Assembly: GCF_003173755.1 (NCBI RefSeq)
Contig: NZ_CP029553.1
Span: 1,636,501 to 1,700,500 of the forward strand
Source: Methylobacterium terrae
Lineage (GTDB): Bacteria; Pseudomonadota; Alphaproteobacteria; Rhizobiales; Beijerinckiaceae
Reading direction: 5' to 3'
Length of the DNA stretch: 64,000 bases
Below, one piece after another: positions 45,665 through 53,613 of the stretch. The notes under the pieces were generated by a model. It was not told the origin of the DNA. It saw nothing but the letters and a program-made list of their open reading frames with translations, and did no database searches. The position numbers and the translations under genes were made by a program. How positions within the stretch are numbered: position 1 is the stretch's first letter; every line of letters starts with the position of its first letter.

Positions 45665-45778
45665 CTACGATGAGGCCGTCACGACGCGGAAAGGACGCTG
45701 ATCGACGCGCAGCCGAAGAACCGCCGCTCGAGGGCAGCGGCATCGGCGTCGATCGCGAAGGGTCCGGGTCCTGGTCAT
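45665..45778 (-). CDS. Possible arginine-rich leader peptide before argC (37 residues)
   Basis: A short frame (starts MTRTRTLRDRRRCRCPRAAV) has 12 arginines in 37 codons, including AGG and three CGA codons, and stops 35 nt before the terminator at 45629. Position, arginine content, the alternative stem and the terminator are the parts of a leader-peptide attenuator. Against it, no good RBS is visible and non-coding frames in GC-rich DNA are often arginine-rich, so this is a hypothesis. Confidence 0.3.
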   Translation of the reverse strand: MTRTRTLRDRRRCRCPRAAVLRLRVDQRPFRVVTASS

Positions 45779-45884
45779 GTCCCGCGACACTGTCGCCGTC
45801 TCGCCTCACCGTCAAGCCGGGACTTCCGCCCGGGAGTTCCGCGAGCGGCCCCGGGCGGACCCCGAACGGTCGAGCCGGCACACC

Positions 45885-46931
45885 TCACCCCCGCCGGCGC
45901 CTGTCCGCCGCCACGAGGCACAGGAGCTCGAACAGCACCTGAGCGGCGCATTGCGCCGTGTTGCTGGTCGGGTCGTATTGCGGCGCCACCTCGACGACGT
46001 CGCCGCCGACCACGTTCACGCCGGCGAGCCCCCGCAGCAGCGCCAGCACCTCGCGGGGCGTGAGCCCGCCCATCTCGGGGGTGCCGGTGCCGGGCGCGAA
46101 GCCGGGATCGAGGCTGTCGACGTCGAAGGAGAGGTAGGTCGGCCCGTCGCCCGCGACCTCGCGGGCCCGCGCGATCACCGCCGGCAGGCCGAGCTCGGCC
46201 ACCTCCTCGGCGTGGATCACCGTCATGCCGGAGACGTAAGAGAACTCCCACAGGTACTCGGCGCCGCCCCGGATGCCGATCTGGATCGTGCGCGCGGGAT
46301 CGAGCACGCCGTCGAGCACCGCCTGGCGGAACGGGCCGCCGTGGTGGAACTTCGAGCCCTCGTAGACGCCGCCGGTGTCGCAATGGGCGTCGATGTGGAT
46401 CATGCCGACCGGGCGCGAGGCGCCGACCGCCCGCAGGGTCGCGCGGCTGATCGAGTGGTCGCCCCCGACGGCGAGCGGCACGACGCCCGCCTTCACCACG
46501 GTCGCGAAGAACGCCTCGATGTCCTCGTGGCAGCTCTCGAGGGAGAAGCGGCTGCGGAACGGCACGTCGCCGATATCCGCCGCCTTCAGCTCCGCCGCCG
46601 GGGTGATGCGCAGCACGTGCTCGTAGGGGCCGATGCGCTCCACCGCCCGCACCGCCCGGGGGCCGTGCCGGGCGCCGGCCCGGTTGGTGACGCCGAGATC
46701 CATCGGCACGCCGATCAGCGCCACATCGAGCCCGCCGAAATCCGGCAGGGTCGCGGCCTCGGGGCGGAACGGCAGGTCGAGGAAGGTCGCGGGGTCGGCG
46801 AAGGGCCACTTGCGCCGGTCGCTCTCGCTGAATTGCTGCGCCGCCGCCTCGGCGAAATCCGGGTCGTCGATGTCGCCGCCGGTCGCATCGAGGTAGCGGG
46901 CGCGCAGGGCTGCGAGCTTGTCCTGGTCCAT
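45885..46931 (-). CDS. Agmatinase/ureohydrolase family protein
   Basis: A 348-residue dimanganese hydrolase of the arginase-agmatinase fold. Metal-binding motifs are AVGGDHSISRA (His), MIHIDAHCDTGG (Asp-x-His-x-Asp) and LSFDVDSLDPGFAPGTGTPE (Asp-x-Asp). The N-terminal part has FLDLPFRPEAATLPDFGGLD and GVPMDLGVTNRAGARHGPRA. It may cleave agmatine, guanidinobutyrate, guanidinopropionate or a similar guanidino compound to urea. The arginine-type decarboxylase at 53614 could supply agmatine, but the genes are not linked. It is divergent from the MFS gene at 47255. Confidence 0.9.
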   Translation of the reverse strand: MDQDKLAALRARYLDATGGDIDDPDFAEAAAQQFSESDRRKWPFADPATFLDLPFRPEAATLPDFGGLDVALIGVPMDLGVTNRAGARHGPRAVRAVERIGPYEHVLRITPAAELKAADIGDVPFRSRFSLESCHEDIEAFFATVVKAGVVPLAVGGDHSISRATLRAVGASRPVGMIHIDAHCDTGGVYEGSKFHHGGPFRQAVLDGVLDPARTIQIGIRGGAEYLWEFSYVSGMTVIHAEEVAELGLPAVIARAREVAGDGPTYLSFDVDSLDPGFAPGTGTPEMGGLTPREVLALLRGLAGVNVVGGDVVEVAPQYDPTSNTAQCAAQVLFELLCLVAADRRRRG

Positions 46932-47254
46932 GGCGGCTCCGGGATCGAAGGCCCGCCGGGCGTCGAGCCCGCGGGCGCGGCACTCGGGGGGGTTCGGCCT
47001 CGTGCGAGAGGCCCGGCGCGCCCGGCGTGCCCTCGGCCCGCGCCACCCGGCCGCGACAAGAGCGCAGCCCGGCCATGCTGGCAAGCCCCTGTCCCGGCGG
47101 GCGGCGACGGTCCAGGAAGCCGGCCGGGACTCCGGTCGGCCCCGTCTGCGCCGGACATCGCCCCGTGTTCGAGATCGAGGCCGCCACGCATGGGCGACAC
47201 GCCCCCCGACGTCCCTCCGCGCCCGGCCCCCGGACCGGCCTGAACGGCGACACG
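46932..47254. other. 323-bp divergent intergenic region
   Basis: It separates the agmatinase-family gene and the MFS gene and must hold both promoters. I see no convincing -10/-35 pair, strong dyad or small gene. A seven-G run occurs near 46988. Confidence 0.4.
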
Positions 47255-48550
47255 ATGCGCTTTCCCCTGGCGCCGGCCTGGCCGGGCGTCTGGCTGCTCG
47301 CCGGCGCCCACCTCCTCGCCTTCGCGGACCGGTTCATCGCCGCCCTGGTCGCCCCGGCGATCAAGGCCGACCTGCGCCTGAGCGACTTCGAGGTCGGCCT
47401 GGTGCAGGGCACCGCCTTCGTGGCCGCCTACGCCGTCGCCTCGCTGCTCGCCGGCCCGGTGGTCGACCGCGTCCACCGCCCGCGCCTGATCGCCGCCGGG
47501 ATCCTGGTCTGGAGCCTCGCCTCACTGGCCTGCGGACTGGCGACCGATCTGGCCGAGCTGATCCTCGCCCGCCTCGGCCTCGGCCTCGGCCAGGCCGTCC
47601 TCACCCCGGCCGCCCTCGCGCTCATCGCCGCGCGCCAGCCGCGGGACCAGGTCGGGCGCGGCGTCTCGCTCTACACCGCCGGCGCCGTCCTGGGGCGCGG
47701 CACGGCCCTGGTCCTGGGCGGCGGGCTCCTGGCGCTGCTGCCGGCGACCGTGGCCCTGGGGTCCGGGACACCGGTCGCGGCCTGGCGGGTGCTCTTCCTC
47801 CTCAGCGTCCTGCCGAACCTCGTCCTGGCGATCCTGCTCCTGCGGACGGGCGATCCCGGCCGCGAGGGCCCGCGCCCGCCCCCGCGGGCGCGCCTCGGGC
47901 CGTGGCTCGCCCGGCATGCCGGGCGCTACGCCGCCATGACGGTCGCGGGTGCGGCCGTCACCCTGGTGGTCCAGACCACCAACGCCTGGGCGGTGACGCT
48001 GCTCGTGCGCCGGTTCGGCCTGCCCCTGTCCTCGGCCGGGATGCTGTTCGGGCTCGTCGTGGCACTCGCGACGCCGTTGGGTCAGGTCACCGGCGGGCGC
48101 CTGCTCGACCGCGCGGGACGCGGCGGCCTGCCCGGCGGGCGGCTGCTCCTCGGCTCGCTCGTCGGCACGCTGCCGCTCGCGGCTCTCGTCTGCCTGACCG
48201 ACAGCCTCGCCCTCGGGCTCGCCGCCCTCGCGGCCCTGGTGTTCGGGTTGGGGCTCGGGTCGGTCGCGACGCTCGCGGGCCTGCAGATCATGACGCCGCG
48301 CGCGCTGCGCGGCCGCGTCACCGCCCCGTTCATGGCCTGCATCACGCTCGCGGGCTTCGGCCTCGGCCCCCCGCTCGTCGGCCTCCTGGCCGACCGGGTC
48401 TTCGGCGAGGCCGGGCTCGGCCAGGCCCTGCTGGCGACCAGCCTGCTCGCCTACGGCACGGGCCTCGTTGCCCTTCTGCTCGGCAGCCGCTACGTCATGC
48501 ACGACCGGATCACGCACGACGCGAGCAGGCGGGTGCGGACCGGCCGCTGA
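47255..48550 (+). CDS. MFS transporter
   Basis: A 431-residue inner-membrane transporter with 12 predicted helices. Helix 1 is PGVWLLAGAHLLAFADRFIA; motif A follows helix 2 (GPVVDRVHRPRLIAAG) and a second copy follows helix 8 (GGRLLDRAGRGGLPGG). The DRFIAALVAPAIKADLRLSD start, with Asp-Arg in helix 1, is typical of the ACS/spinster-like subgroup carrying organic anions. A cytoplasmic loop rich in Pro/Arg separates the halves. The AraC regulator begins 16 bp downstream. The substrate is unknown. Confidence 0.9.
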   Translation: MRFPLAPAWPGVWLLAGAHLLAFADRFIAALVAPAIKADLRLSDFEVGLVQGTAFVAAYAVASLLAGPVVDRVHRPRLIAAGILVWSLASLACGLATDLAELILARLGLGLGQAVLTPAALALIAARQPRDQVGRGVSLYTAGAVLGRGTALVLGGGLLALLPATVALGSGTPVAAWRVLFLLSVLPNLVLAILLLRTGDPGREGPRPPPRARLGPWLARHAGRYAAMTVAGAAVTLVVQTTNAWAVTLLVRRFGLPLSSAGMLFGLVVALATPLGQVTGGRLLDRAGRGGLPGGRLLLGSLVGTLPLAALVCLTDSLALGLAALAALVFGLGLGSVATLAGLQIMTPRALRGRVTAPFMACITLAGFGLGPPLVGLLADRVFGEAGLGQALLATSLLAYGTGLVALLLGSRYVMHDRITHDASRRVRTGR

Positions 48551-48566
48551 GCGGCCCGCGAGCGCG

Positions 48567-49577
48567 ATGGACACGATCACCCTCAGCCCGGGCTCTCCGG
48601 GCCGCGCCGACGAGGCCGCCTTCGAGGCCTACCGGGCGCTCTACAGCGGCGGCGCCGATGTCGACCGCCTCGGCGGCTCGCTGCGGACCGAGGTGATCGC
48701 CCACCGGCTGCCCCGGATGCTGCTCTTCGACCGCCGCCTCGCCGGCGTGTCGCATGCCCGCGGCCCCCGCCGGGTCGCCCGCGACGGCTTCGACCACGTC
48801 ACGGTCCACGTCGTCCTCTCCGGCACCATGATGCTGGAGGTGCCCGACACCGTCCGGCGGGTCGAGGCCGGGAGCCTGGCCCTGTTCGACCTCACCCGGC
48901 CGCAGCGCACCTGGACCGAGGGGGCGCGCATCGTCACCGCGGCGGTCGCCCGCGACCGCCTCGACGCCGGAGCGCTCGGCGGCCTCGACCTGCACGGCCT
49001 GGTCCTCGGCCCGCGCGAGGCGGGGCTGGTGATCGATTTCGCGCGCTCGCTCGCCACGCACGCGGCCGCCCTGACGCCGGACCTCGCCGGCATCGCGGCC
49101 GATTCGCTGAGCCTGATGCTCGGCGCGACGTTGGCCTCCCTGCGCGGCCGGCACGCAGCGGCGGCCTCGCCCCTGGCGGCCGGGCGCGCCCGCGCGCGGG
49201 TCCTCGCCTACGTCGAGCAGCATCTCGGGGACCGCGACTTGAGCGCCGCGACGATCGCGGCCGGGGCCGGCCTGTCGCGCAGCACGCTCTATCGCTTGTT
49301 CGAACCCGCGGGCGGCGTCGCCCGGTTCGTGCAGCAGCAGCGCGTGACCCGGCTGCGCCGCGCCCTCTCGCGGACCGACGACGACCGCTCGCTCGACGAG
49401 ATCGCGACGGCGACCGGGTTCTCCTCGCCGAGCCATGCCGGCCGGTCGTTCCGCAACGCCTTCGGTGTTCCGCCGGGCGAGTATCGCCGCGGCGCGCGCG
49501 CCGGGGCCGCGCCGCGCAACCTCGTCGCCGCGGATCCGCCGGCCGGCCTCGCGGCCTGGCACGGCGAGCTTCTCTGA
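48567..49577 (+). CDS. AraC family transcriptional regulator
   Basis: A 336-residue regulator with an N-terminal cupin-like sensing domain of the AraC_binding_2 type (FDHVTVHVVLSGTMMLEVPD, then TVRRVEAGSLALFDLTRP) and a C-terminal double HTH (LAYVEQHLGDRDLSAATIAA to FGVPPGEYRRGARAG, about residues 215-320). RGGARFVQQQRVTRLRRALS-like and IATATGFSSPSHAGRSFRNA segments are the diagnostic second helix-turn-helix. It is co-oriented with the MFS gene 16 bp upstream, so it may regulate that gene or its own operon. Confidence 0.92.
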   Translation: MDTITLSPGSPGRADEAAFEAYRALYSGGADVDRLGGSLRTEVIAHRLPRMLLFDRRLAGVSHARGPRRVARDGFDHVTVHVVLSGTMMLEVPDTVRRVEAGSLALFDLTRPQRTWTEGARIVTAAVARDRLDAGALGGLDLHGLVLGPREAGLVIDFARSLATHAAALTPDLAGIAADSLSLMLGATLASLRGRHAAAASPLAAGRARARVLAYVEQHLGDRDLSAATIAAGAGLSRSTLYRLFEPAGGVARFVQQQRVTRLRRALSRTDDDRSLDEIATATGFSSPSHAGRSFRNAFGVPPGEYRRGARAGAAPRNLVAADPPAGLAAWHGELL

Positions 49578-49690
49578 GGCCCCGCGCCCGGCGCGTTCGG
49601 CCCCCGCCGACGGCGCCGGAACGGGTCCGGGTCACGGCAGACCGGATCGCCGCCCCGGGCGCGAGGCCCGGGACGATCCGGCTCAAGGCG

Positions 49691-50209
49691 TCAGACGCCG
49701 CGCGAGCGCCCGCGCTTGGCCGCCTTGGTCTCGGCGGGCTTCGACTCGGCGACCGGCGCCTTCACCACCGCGTCGGACGCGGCGCGCTTGGCTGCCGCCG
49801 CGACGTTGCGGCCCCGGCCCAGCCCGATGCTCTTGGCGAGCTCGGAGCGCTGGGCGGCGTAGTTGGCCGCAACCATCGGGTAGTCGTGCGGCAGGCCCCA
49901 CTTGCGGCGGTACTCCTCGGGGGTGAGCCCGCGGGTCGACAGGTGGCGCTTGAGCGACTTGTACTGACGGCCGTCCTCGAGGCTGATCAGGTAGTCCGGG
50001 GTCACCGTCTTCTTGATCGGCATCAGCGGCACGGGCTTCTCGGCCTCCTTGGCGGCGGGCTGGCCGAGGGAGACGAACGCGCTGTGCACGGTGCCGATCA
50101 GGCCGGCCAGGTCGGCGGCGGGGACGGAATTGTTGGCGACGTAGGCGGACACGACGTCGGCGGCGAGGGCGACGAAATCGACCTCCTGGACCAGATCTTC
50201 TTGCGACAC
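49691..50209 (-). CDS. mucR: MucR/Ros family transcriptional regulator
   Basis: A 172-residue regulator. The N-terminal oligomerisation helix region (VALAADVVSAYVANNSVPAA, then DLAGLIGTVHSAF) and the DNA-binding core (KKTVTPDYLISLEDGRQYKS, then LKRHLSTRGLTPEEYRRKWG) match MucR/Ros. At the zinc site, residue 76 is Ser where the family has Cys and residue 93 is Arg where it has His; Asp79 and His89 remain. The C-terminal tail is Lys/Ala-rich. GTG 50209 has AGGA upstream; longer forms would add a non-family N-terminus. MucR proteins control exopolysaccharide, motility and cell cycle genes. Confidence 0.9.
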   Translation of the reverse strand: MSQEDLVQEVDFVALAADVVSAYVANNSVPAADLAGLIGTVHSAFVSLGQPAAKEAEKPVPLMPIKKTVTPDYLISLEDGRQYKSLKRHLSTRGLTPEEYRRKWGLPHDYPMVAANYAAQRSELAKSIGLGRGRNVAAAAKRAASDAVVKAPVAESKPAETKAAKRGRSRGV

Positions 50210-50574
50210 GGATATTCGTCCTAATTTTACGCACCCGTTTGACGGGCATGAACCCGATATCGGGCATCGGGCCGCGGTTTCAACCCACCGTCGCGGCGTC
50301 ACCCCTGAATTTCCCACAGATGCTTTTGATAATCGTGCAAGCTTCCCGTCGCGCAACGGCTTCATGCGGGGCACGGAGATTCCCCCAAGCCTTGCGCAGG
50401 TCGAGCGCTCATCGACCGCCAACTCTGCGACGAAGGTCGCATGGCGGTATCGCGCGCGGCGAAATGAGCGCAAAACGCTCAGGTGACGACGGAGCACGGC
50501 GCGATATGCGACGAACGGCCCTTTCCCCGGCCCCGGACTTGCCATAACGCCGAAGCACGAACGGCGAGCCTCGC
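50210..50574. other. 365-bp divergent region between mucR and the acetylation cluster
   Basis: It is AT-richer than average at 50220-50235 and 50310-50345, as expected for MucR-bound promoters. A perfect palindrome CCCGATATCGGG lies at 50253-50264, about 45 bp upstream of mucR. No gene is seen. Confidence 0.5.
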
Positions 50575-51948
50575 ATGCCCTTCAACTCCCTGCCGTTCCT
50601 GCTCCTGTTCCTGCCGGTGGCGCTCGGGCTGCACGCCGTCTGCATCGCCCGCCGGCCGGGCTGGCGCGTCGCCTGGCTCGCCGCCCTCTCCTTCGCCTTC
50701 TACGGCTGGTGGGACCTGCGCTTCGTGCCGCTGCTCGCGGCTTCCGTGGCGGTCAACTGGCTCGCCGGCGAGGTCTGGCGCCGCACCGGCCGCGACGGCG
50801 TCCTGGCCGCCGCGGTCGTCCTCGATCTCGGGCTGCTCGGCCTGTTCAAGTATCTCGGCTTCTTCGCCGGCCTCGTCGACGCGGTCGCGGGCGCGGACCT
50901 CGCCTTCGTCTCGCTGGCGCTGCCGCTCGGCATCTCGTTCTTCACCTTCCAGCACGTCGCCTACCTGGTCGACCTGCGGCGCGGCCATGCCGAGCGGATG
51001 ACGCTCCTCGAATACGCGGTCACCGTCGCCTTCTTCCCCCGGGTGATCGCCGGTCCACTGGTGCGGCCGGGCGAGTTCCTGGGCCAGCTGCGCGGGCCCG
51101 AGCCGGTTTCCGCCGATCGCGCCGCCCGCGGTGTGATGCTGCTGACCGCCGGCCTCGCCAAGAAGGTGTTTCTCGGCGACGGGCTCGGCACCTTCGTCGA
51201 TCCGGTCTGGGCCGCCGCGGCGGCGGGCGGGCAGCCGGACTTCGCCGCGGCGATGCAGGCGGCGGTCGGCTACGCCCTCCAGCTCTACTTCGACTTCTCG
51301 GGCTACACCGACATGGCGCTCGGCCTCGCGCTCCTGTTCGGCATCGTCCTGCCCGAGAATTTCCGGGCGCCGTACCGGGCGGTCTCGATCCAGGATTTCT
51401 GGCGGCGCTGGCACATCACCCTGTCGTCGTTCCTGCGCGACTACCTCTACATCCCGTTCGGCGGCAGCCGGCACGGGCTGGCGCGCCAGCTCCTGGCGCT
51501 CTTCGCCACCATGGCGCTCGGCGGGCTGTGGCACGGGGCGGGGCTGACCTTCGTCGCCTGGGGCGCGGCGCACGGGATCGCGCTCGGCCTGCACGTGCTG
51601 TGGCGCCGGGCCGGCCTCTCCATGCCGGAGATCGCGGGCCTTGTCGCGACCCTCACCTTCGTCTGCCTCGCCTGGGTGCCGTTCCGGGCGCCGGACTTCG
51701 CCACCGCGCTCGCGGTCTATCGCGGGCTCCTCGGCCTCGGCACCGACGCGGCGGACGGCTCGGCCGCGTTCTGGCCCCTCGCCGCCGGCGCCGCGGCCCT
51801 GGCGATCCTCGGCCCCACCGCCCGCGAGGCGGTGGAACGCCTGGTGCCGCGCCCTTGGGCCGCCGCCGCCACCGCCCTGGTGCTCGCCGCGATCCTGCTC
51901 CAGGTCGGCAACGACGCCAACCAGGCCTTCATCTATGCCCGCTTCTGA
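50575..51948 (+). CDS. MBOAT family O-acyltransferase (AlgI-like)
   Basis: A 457-residue polytopic membrane protein of the AlgI/DltB type that moves acetyl groups across the inner membrane for polysaccharide O-acetylation. Diagnostic blocks are LDLGLLGLFKYLGFFAGLVD, LPLGISFFTFQHVAYLVDLR, FFPRVIAGPLVRPGEF and QLYFDFSGYTDMALGLALLF. ENFRAPYRAVSIQDFWRRWH, then ITLSSFLRDYLYIPFGGSR, and the active-site histidine region MALGGLWHGAGLTFVAWGAAHG follow. It overlaps the next gene by 14 bp, and two SGNH-type proteins follow, the usual company of AlgI. Confidence 0.95.
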   Translation: MPFNSLPFLLLFLPVALGLHAVCIARRPGWRVAWLAALSFAFYGWWDLRFVPLLAASVAVNWLAGEVWRRTGRDGVLAAAVVLDLGLLGLFKYLGFFAGLVDAVAGADLAFVSLALPLGISFFTFQHVAYLVDLRRGHAERMTLLEYAVTVAFFPRVIAGPLVRPGEFLGQLRGPEPVSADRAARGVMLLTAGLAKKVFLGDGLGTFVDPVWAAAAAGGQPDFAAAMQAAVGYALQLYFDFSGYTDMALGLALLFGIVLPENFRAPYRAVSIQDFWRRWHITLSSFLRDYLYIPFGGSRHGLARQLLALFATMALGGLWHGAGLTFVAWGAAHGIALGLHVLWRRAGLSMPEIAGLVATLTFVCLAWVPFRAPDFATALAVYRGLLGLGTDAADGSAAFWPLAAGAAALAILGPTAREAVERLVPRPWAAAATALVLAAILLQVGNDANQAFIYARF

Positions 51949-52915
51949 GGCCGCCTCCCGCCGCTTCCTCGCCCTGACGGCGGGGGTCCTGGCGGTCCTC
52001 GTCGCCGGGGTGGCGGGACGCGTGATCGGGTTCGACGCCTACTGGATCTTTCGCGAGGACCCGCCCTGGCGGCAGGCGACCGACGGCAACAGCCGCCTCC
52101 TCGACCGCCAGACCCGCCGGGCCAAGGTGCTGCAGGCGCTGACGCGCCCCTACGACCTCGCGCTGATCGGCAGCTCGACGGTCTATCACGGCCTCGACCC
52201 CGCGGACGTCACGGCCCTCGCCCCGGGCCGCGTGTTCAATGCCGGCATCTCGGCGATCATCGCCACGGAACTGCCGGTGATCGCCGCAATCGTCGCCTCG
52301 CGGGCGCCCGCCCGGGCGGCCATCGGGCTCGACTACTACATGTTCTCGCGCCCCGGCGTGCCGGTCCACCTCGACGAGAGCCTCGCCACCCCGAGCGGCC
52401 GCCTCGCCGCGCTGATGGGCAGCGTGCTCGGCCGCTACGCGCTGGCCGACAGCCGGCTGTCCGCGGTCGCGGGCGGGGACGATCCGGGATCCTGGACGAG
52501 GGCCGGCTTTCGCGTCACCCCGCCCCTGCCGGCGGCCCTGACCCTCGAGAACGACGCCACGCGCCGGCGCACCACCGCGCCGTTCCGGCCCGAGACCCTG
52601 GCGGGCCTCGACCTCGCCCTCGCCCGCCTCTCCGGCCTCGACCTGACGGTCTACCTCTCGCCGGTGAGCGACGCGCAGAGGCGGGTGCTCGCCGATCTCG
52701 GGCTGACCGACGACTTTTCGCGATGGCGCGACGCGGTGATGCGGCTCTGCGCCGCCCGCGGCCGGCCGGCCCTCGACCTCACCGGGCTCGGGGCGCCCTA
52801 TCCGTTCGACCCCGCCAAGGGCTCGACCGCCGCCTGGCTCGACAACCTGCACTACACGCCGCTGATCGGCCGTCAGGTGCTGGAGCGGCTGGGGTTGCGG
52901 CGGGAGCTGCGTTGA
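51935..52915 (+). CDS. Membrane-anchored SGNH-like protein of the acetylation cluster
   Basis: A 326-residue protein with an N-terminal anchor (RRFLALTAGVLAVLVAGVAG) and a periplasmic domain. YDLALIGSSTVYHGLDPADV carries a serine in the block I position (GSS), VFNAGISAIIA a glycine block, and WLDNLHYTPLIGRQVL a Asp-x-x-His-like triad end. The role is probably transfer of acetyl groups from the MBOAT protein to a polysaccharide, similar to AlgJ/AlgX, which is inferred from context. The start is inside the MBOAT gene (14-bp overlap), indicating coupling. Confidence 0.85.
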   Translation: MPASEAASRRFLALTAGVLAVLVAGVAGRVIGFDAYWIFREDPPWRQATDGNSRLLDRQTRRAKVLQALTRPYDLALIGSSTVYHGLDPADVTALAPGRVFNAGISAIIATELPVIAAIVASRAPARAAIGLDYYMFSRPGVPVHLDESLATPSGRLAALMGSVLGRYALADSRLSAVAGGDDPGSWTRAGFRVTPPLPAALTLENDATRRRTTAPFRPETLAGLDLALARLSGLDLTVYLSPVSDAQRRVLADLGLTDDFSRWRDAVMRLCAARGRPALDLTGLGAPYPFDPAKGSTAAWLDNLHYTPLIGRQVLERLGLRRELR

Positions 52916-53526
52916 GCGCCGCCCGGCTCCCCGCCCCGCCGGCGAAGGCCTCCGGCCTCAAGCGCCACCGCGCCGTCCTGGCGCGCCTCGCCGCCGGCGT
53001 CTCGCCGGAGGCGGTGGCGCTCGGCGATTCGCTCGTCGCCGGCTGGCCCGAATCCGATCTCACGGCCGCGACCGGCCTCGCCGCGCTCAATCTCGGCCTG
53101 CCCGGCGACCGGGTGCAGACCACCCGCTGGCGCCTGTCCGCCATGGCCGCCTTCGCCCTCCGGCCGCGCCTCGCTCTCCTGATGGTCGCCACCAACAGCT
53201 TCGCCGATCGCGACGATTGCGAGACGATCACCGCCGGCCTCGCGGCCCTCGTTGCGGAGCTGCGCGCCGCCTGGACGCCGCCGGCGATCGTCCTCGCCAC
53301 CGTGCCGTGGCGCGAGGCTCCGCCCGGGCGGCGCGAGGCGGACAGGCTCGCGCTGAACGCCGCCCTCGGCGCCCTGGCGCGGGCGGAATCCCTGCTTCTC
53401 CTCGATTGCGACGCGGCACTCGGTCCCGACCCCGCCACTGGCCTCGAGCCCGACCGGCTCCATCTCAACCCGCACGGCTACGCCGCCCTGAGCGGCGCCC
53501 TCGCAGGCGCCCTGCGGGGCGGCTGA
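52912..53526 (+). CDS. GDSL/SGNH hydrolase
   Basis: A 204-residue soluble hydrolase. Block I VALGDSLVAGWPES holds the nucleophile Ser, block II NLGLPGDRV the glycine, block III MVATNSFAD the asparagine, and block V DRLHLNPHGYAAL the Asp-x-x-His pair. No signal peptide is apparent, although the first residues are alanine/proline-rich. A TTG start at 52912 overlaps the upstream stop (TTGA), and no ATG is available nearby. It probably acts as an esterase on an acetylated or acylated product of the cluster. Confidence 0.85.
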   Translation: MSAARLPAPPAKASGLKRHRAVLARLAAGVSPEAVALGDSLVAGWPESDLTAATGLAALNLGLPGDRVQTTRWRLSAMAAFALRPRLALLMVATNSFADRDDCETITAGLAALVAELRAAWTPPAIVLATVPWREAPPGRREADRLALNAALGALARAESLLLLDCDAALGPDPATGLEPDRLHLNPHGYAALSGALAGALRGG

Positions 53527-53613
53527 CGCGCCGGCCCGCCGGCACCCGTCATCGGATCGTCATGACGGCGTCCGACACGCAGGCCATTCCGCAAGGGACA
53601 GGAGCCCCGCCCG

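Noticed and set aside
46932..47254. Riboswitch or small gene between the agmatinase-family and MFS genes
   Set aside because: Given the agmatinase-like neighbour I looked for a guanidine-type aptamer, but saw no conserved core or terminator arrangement.
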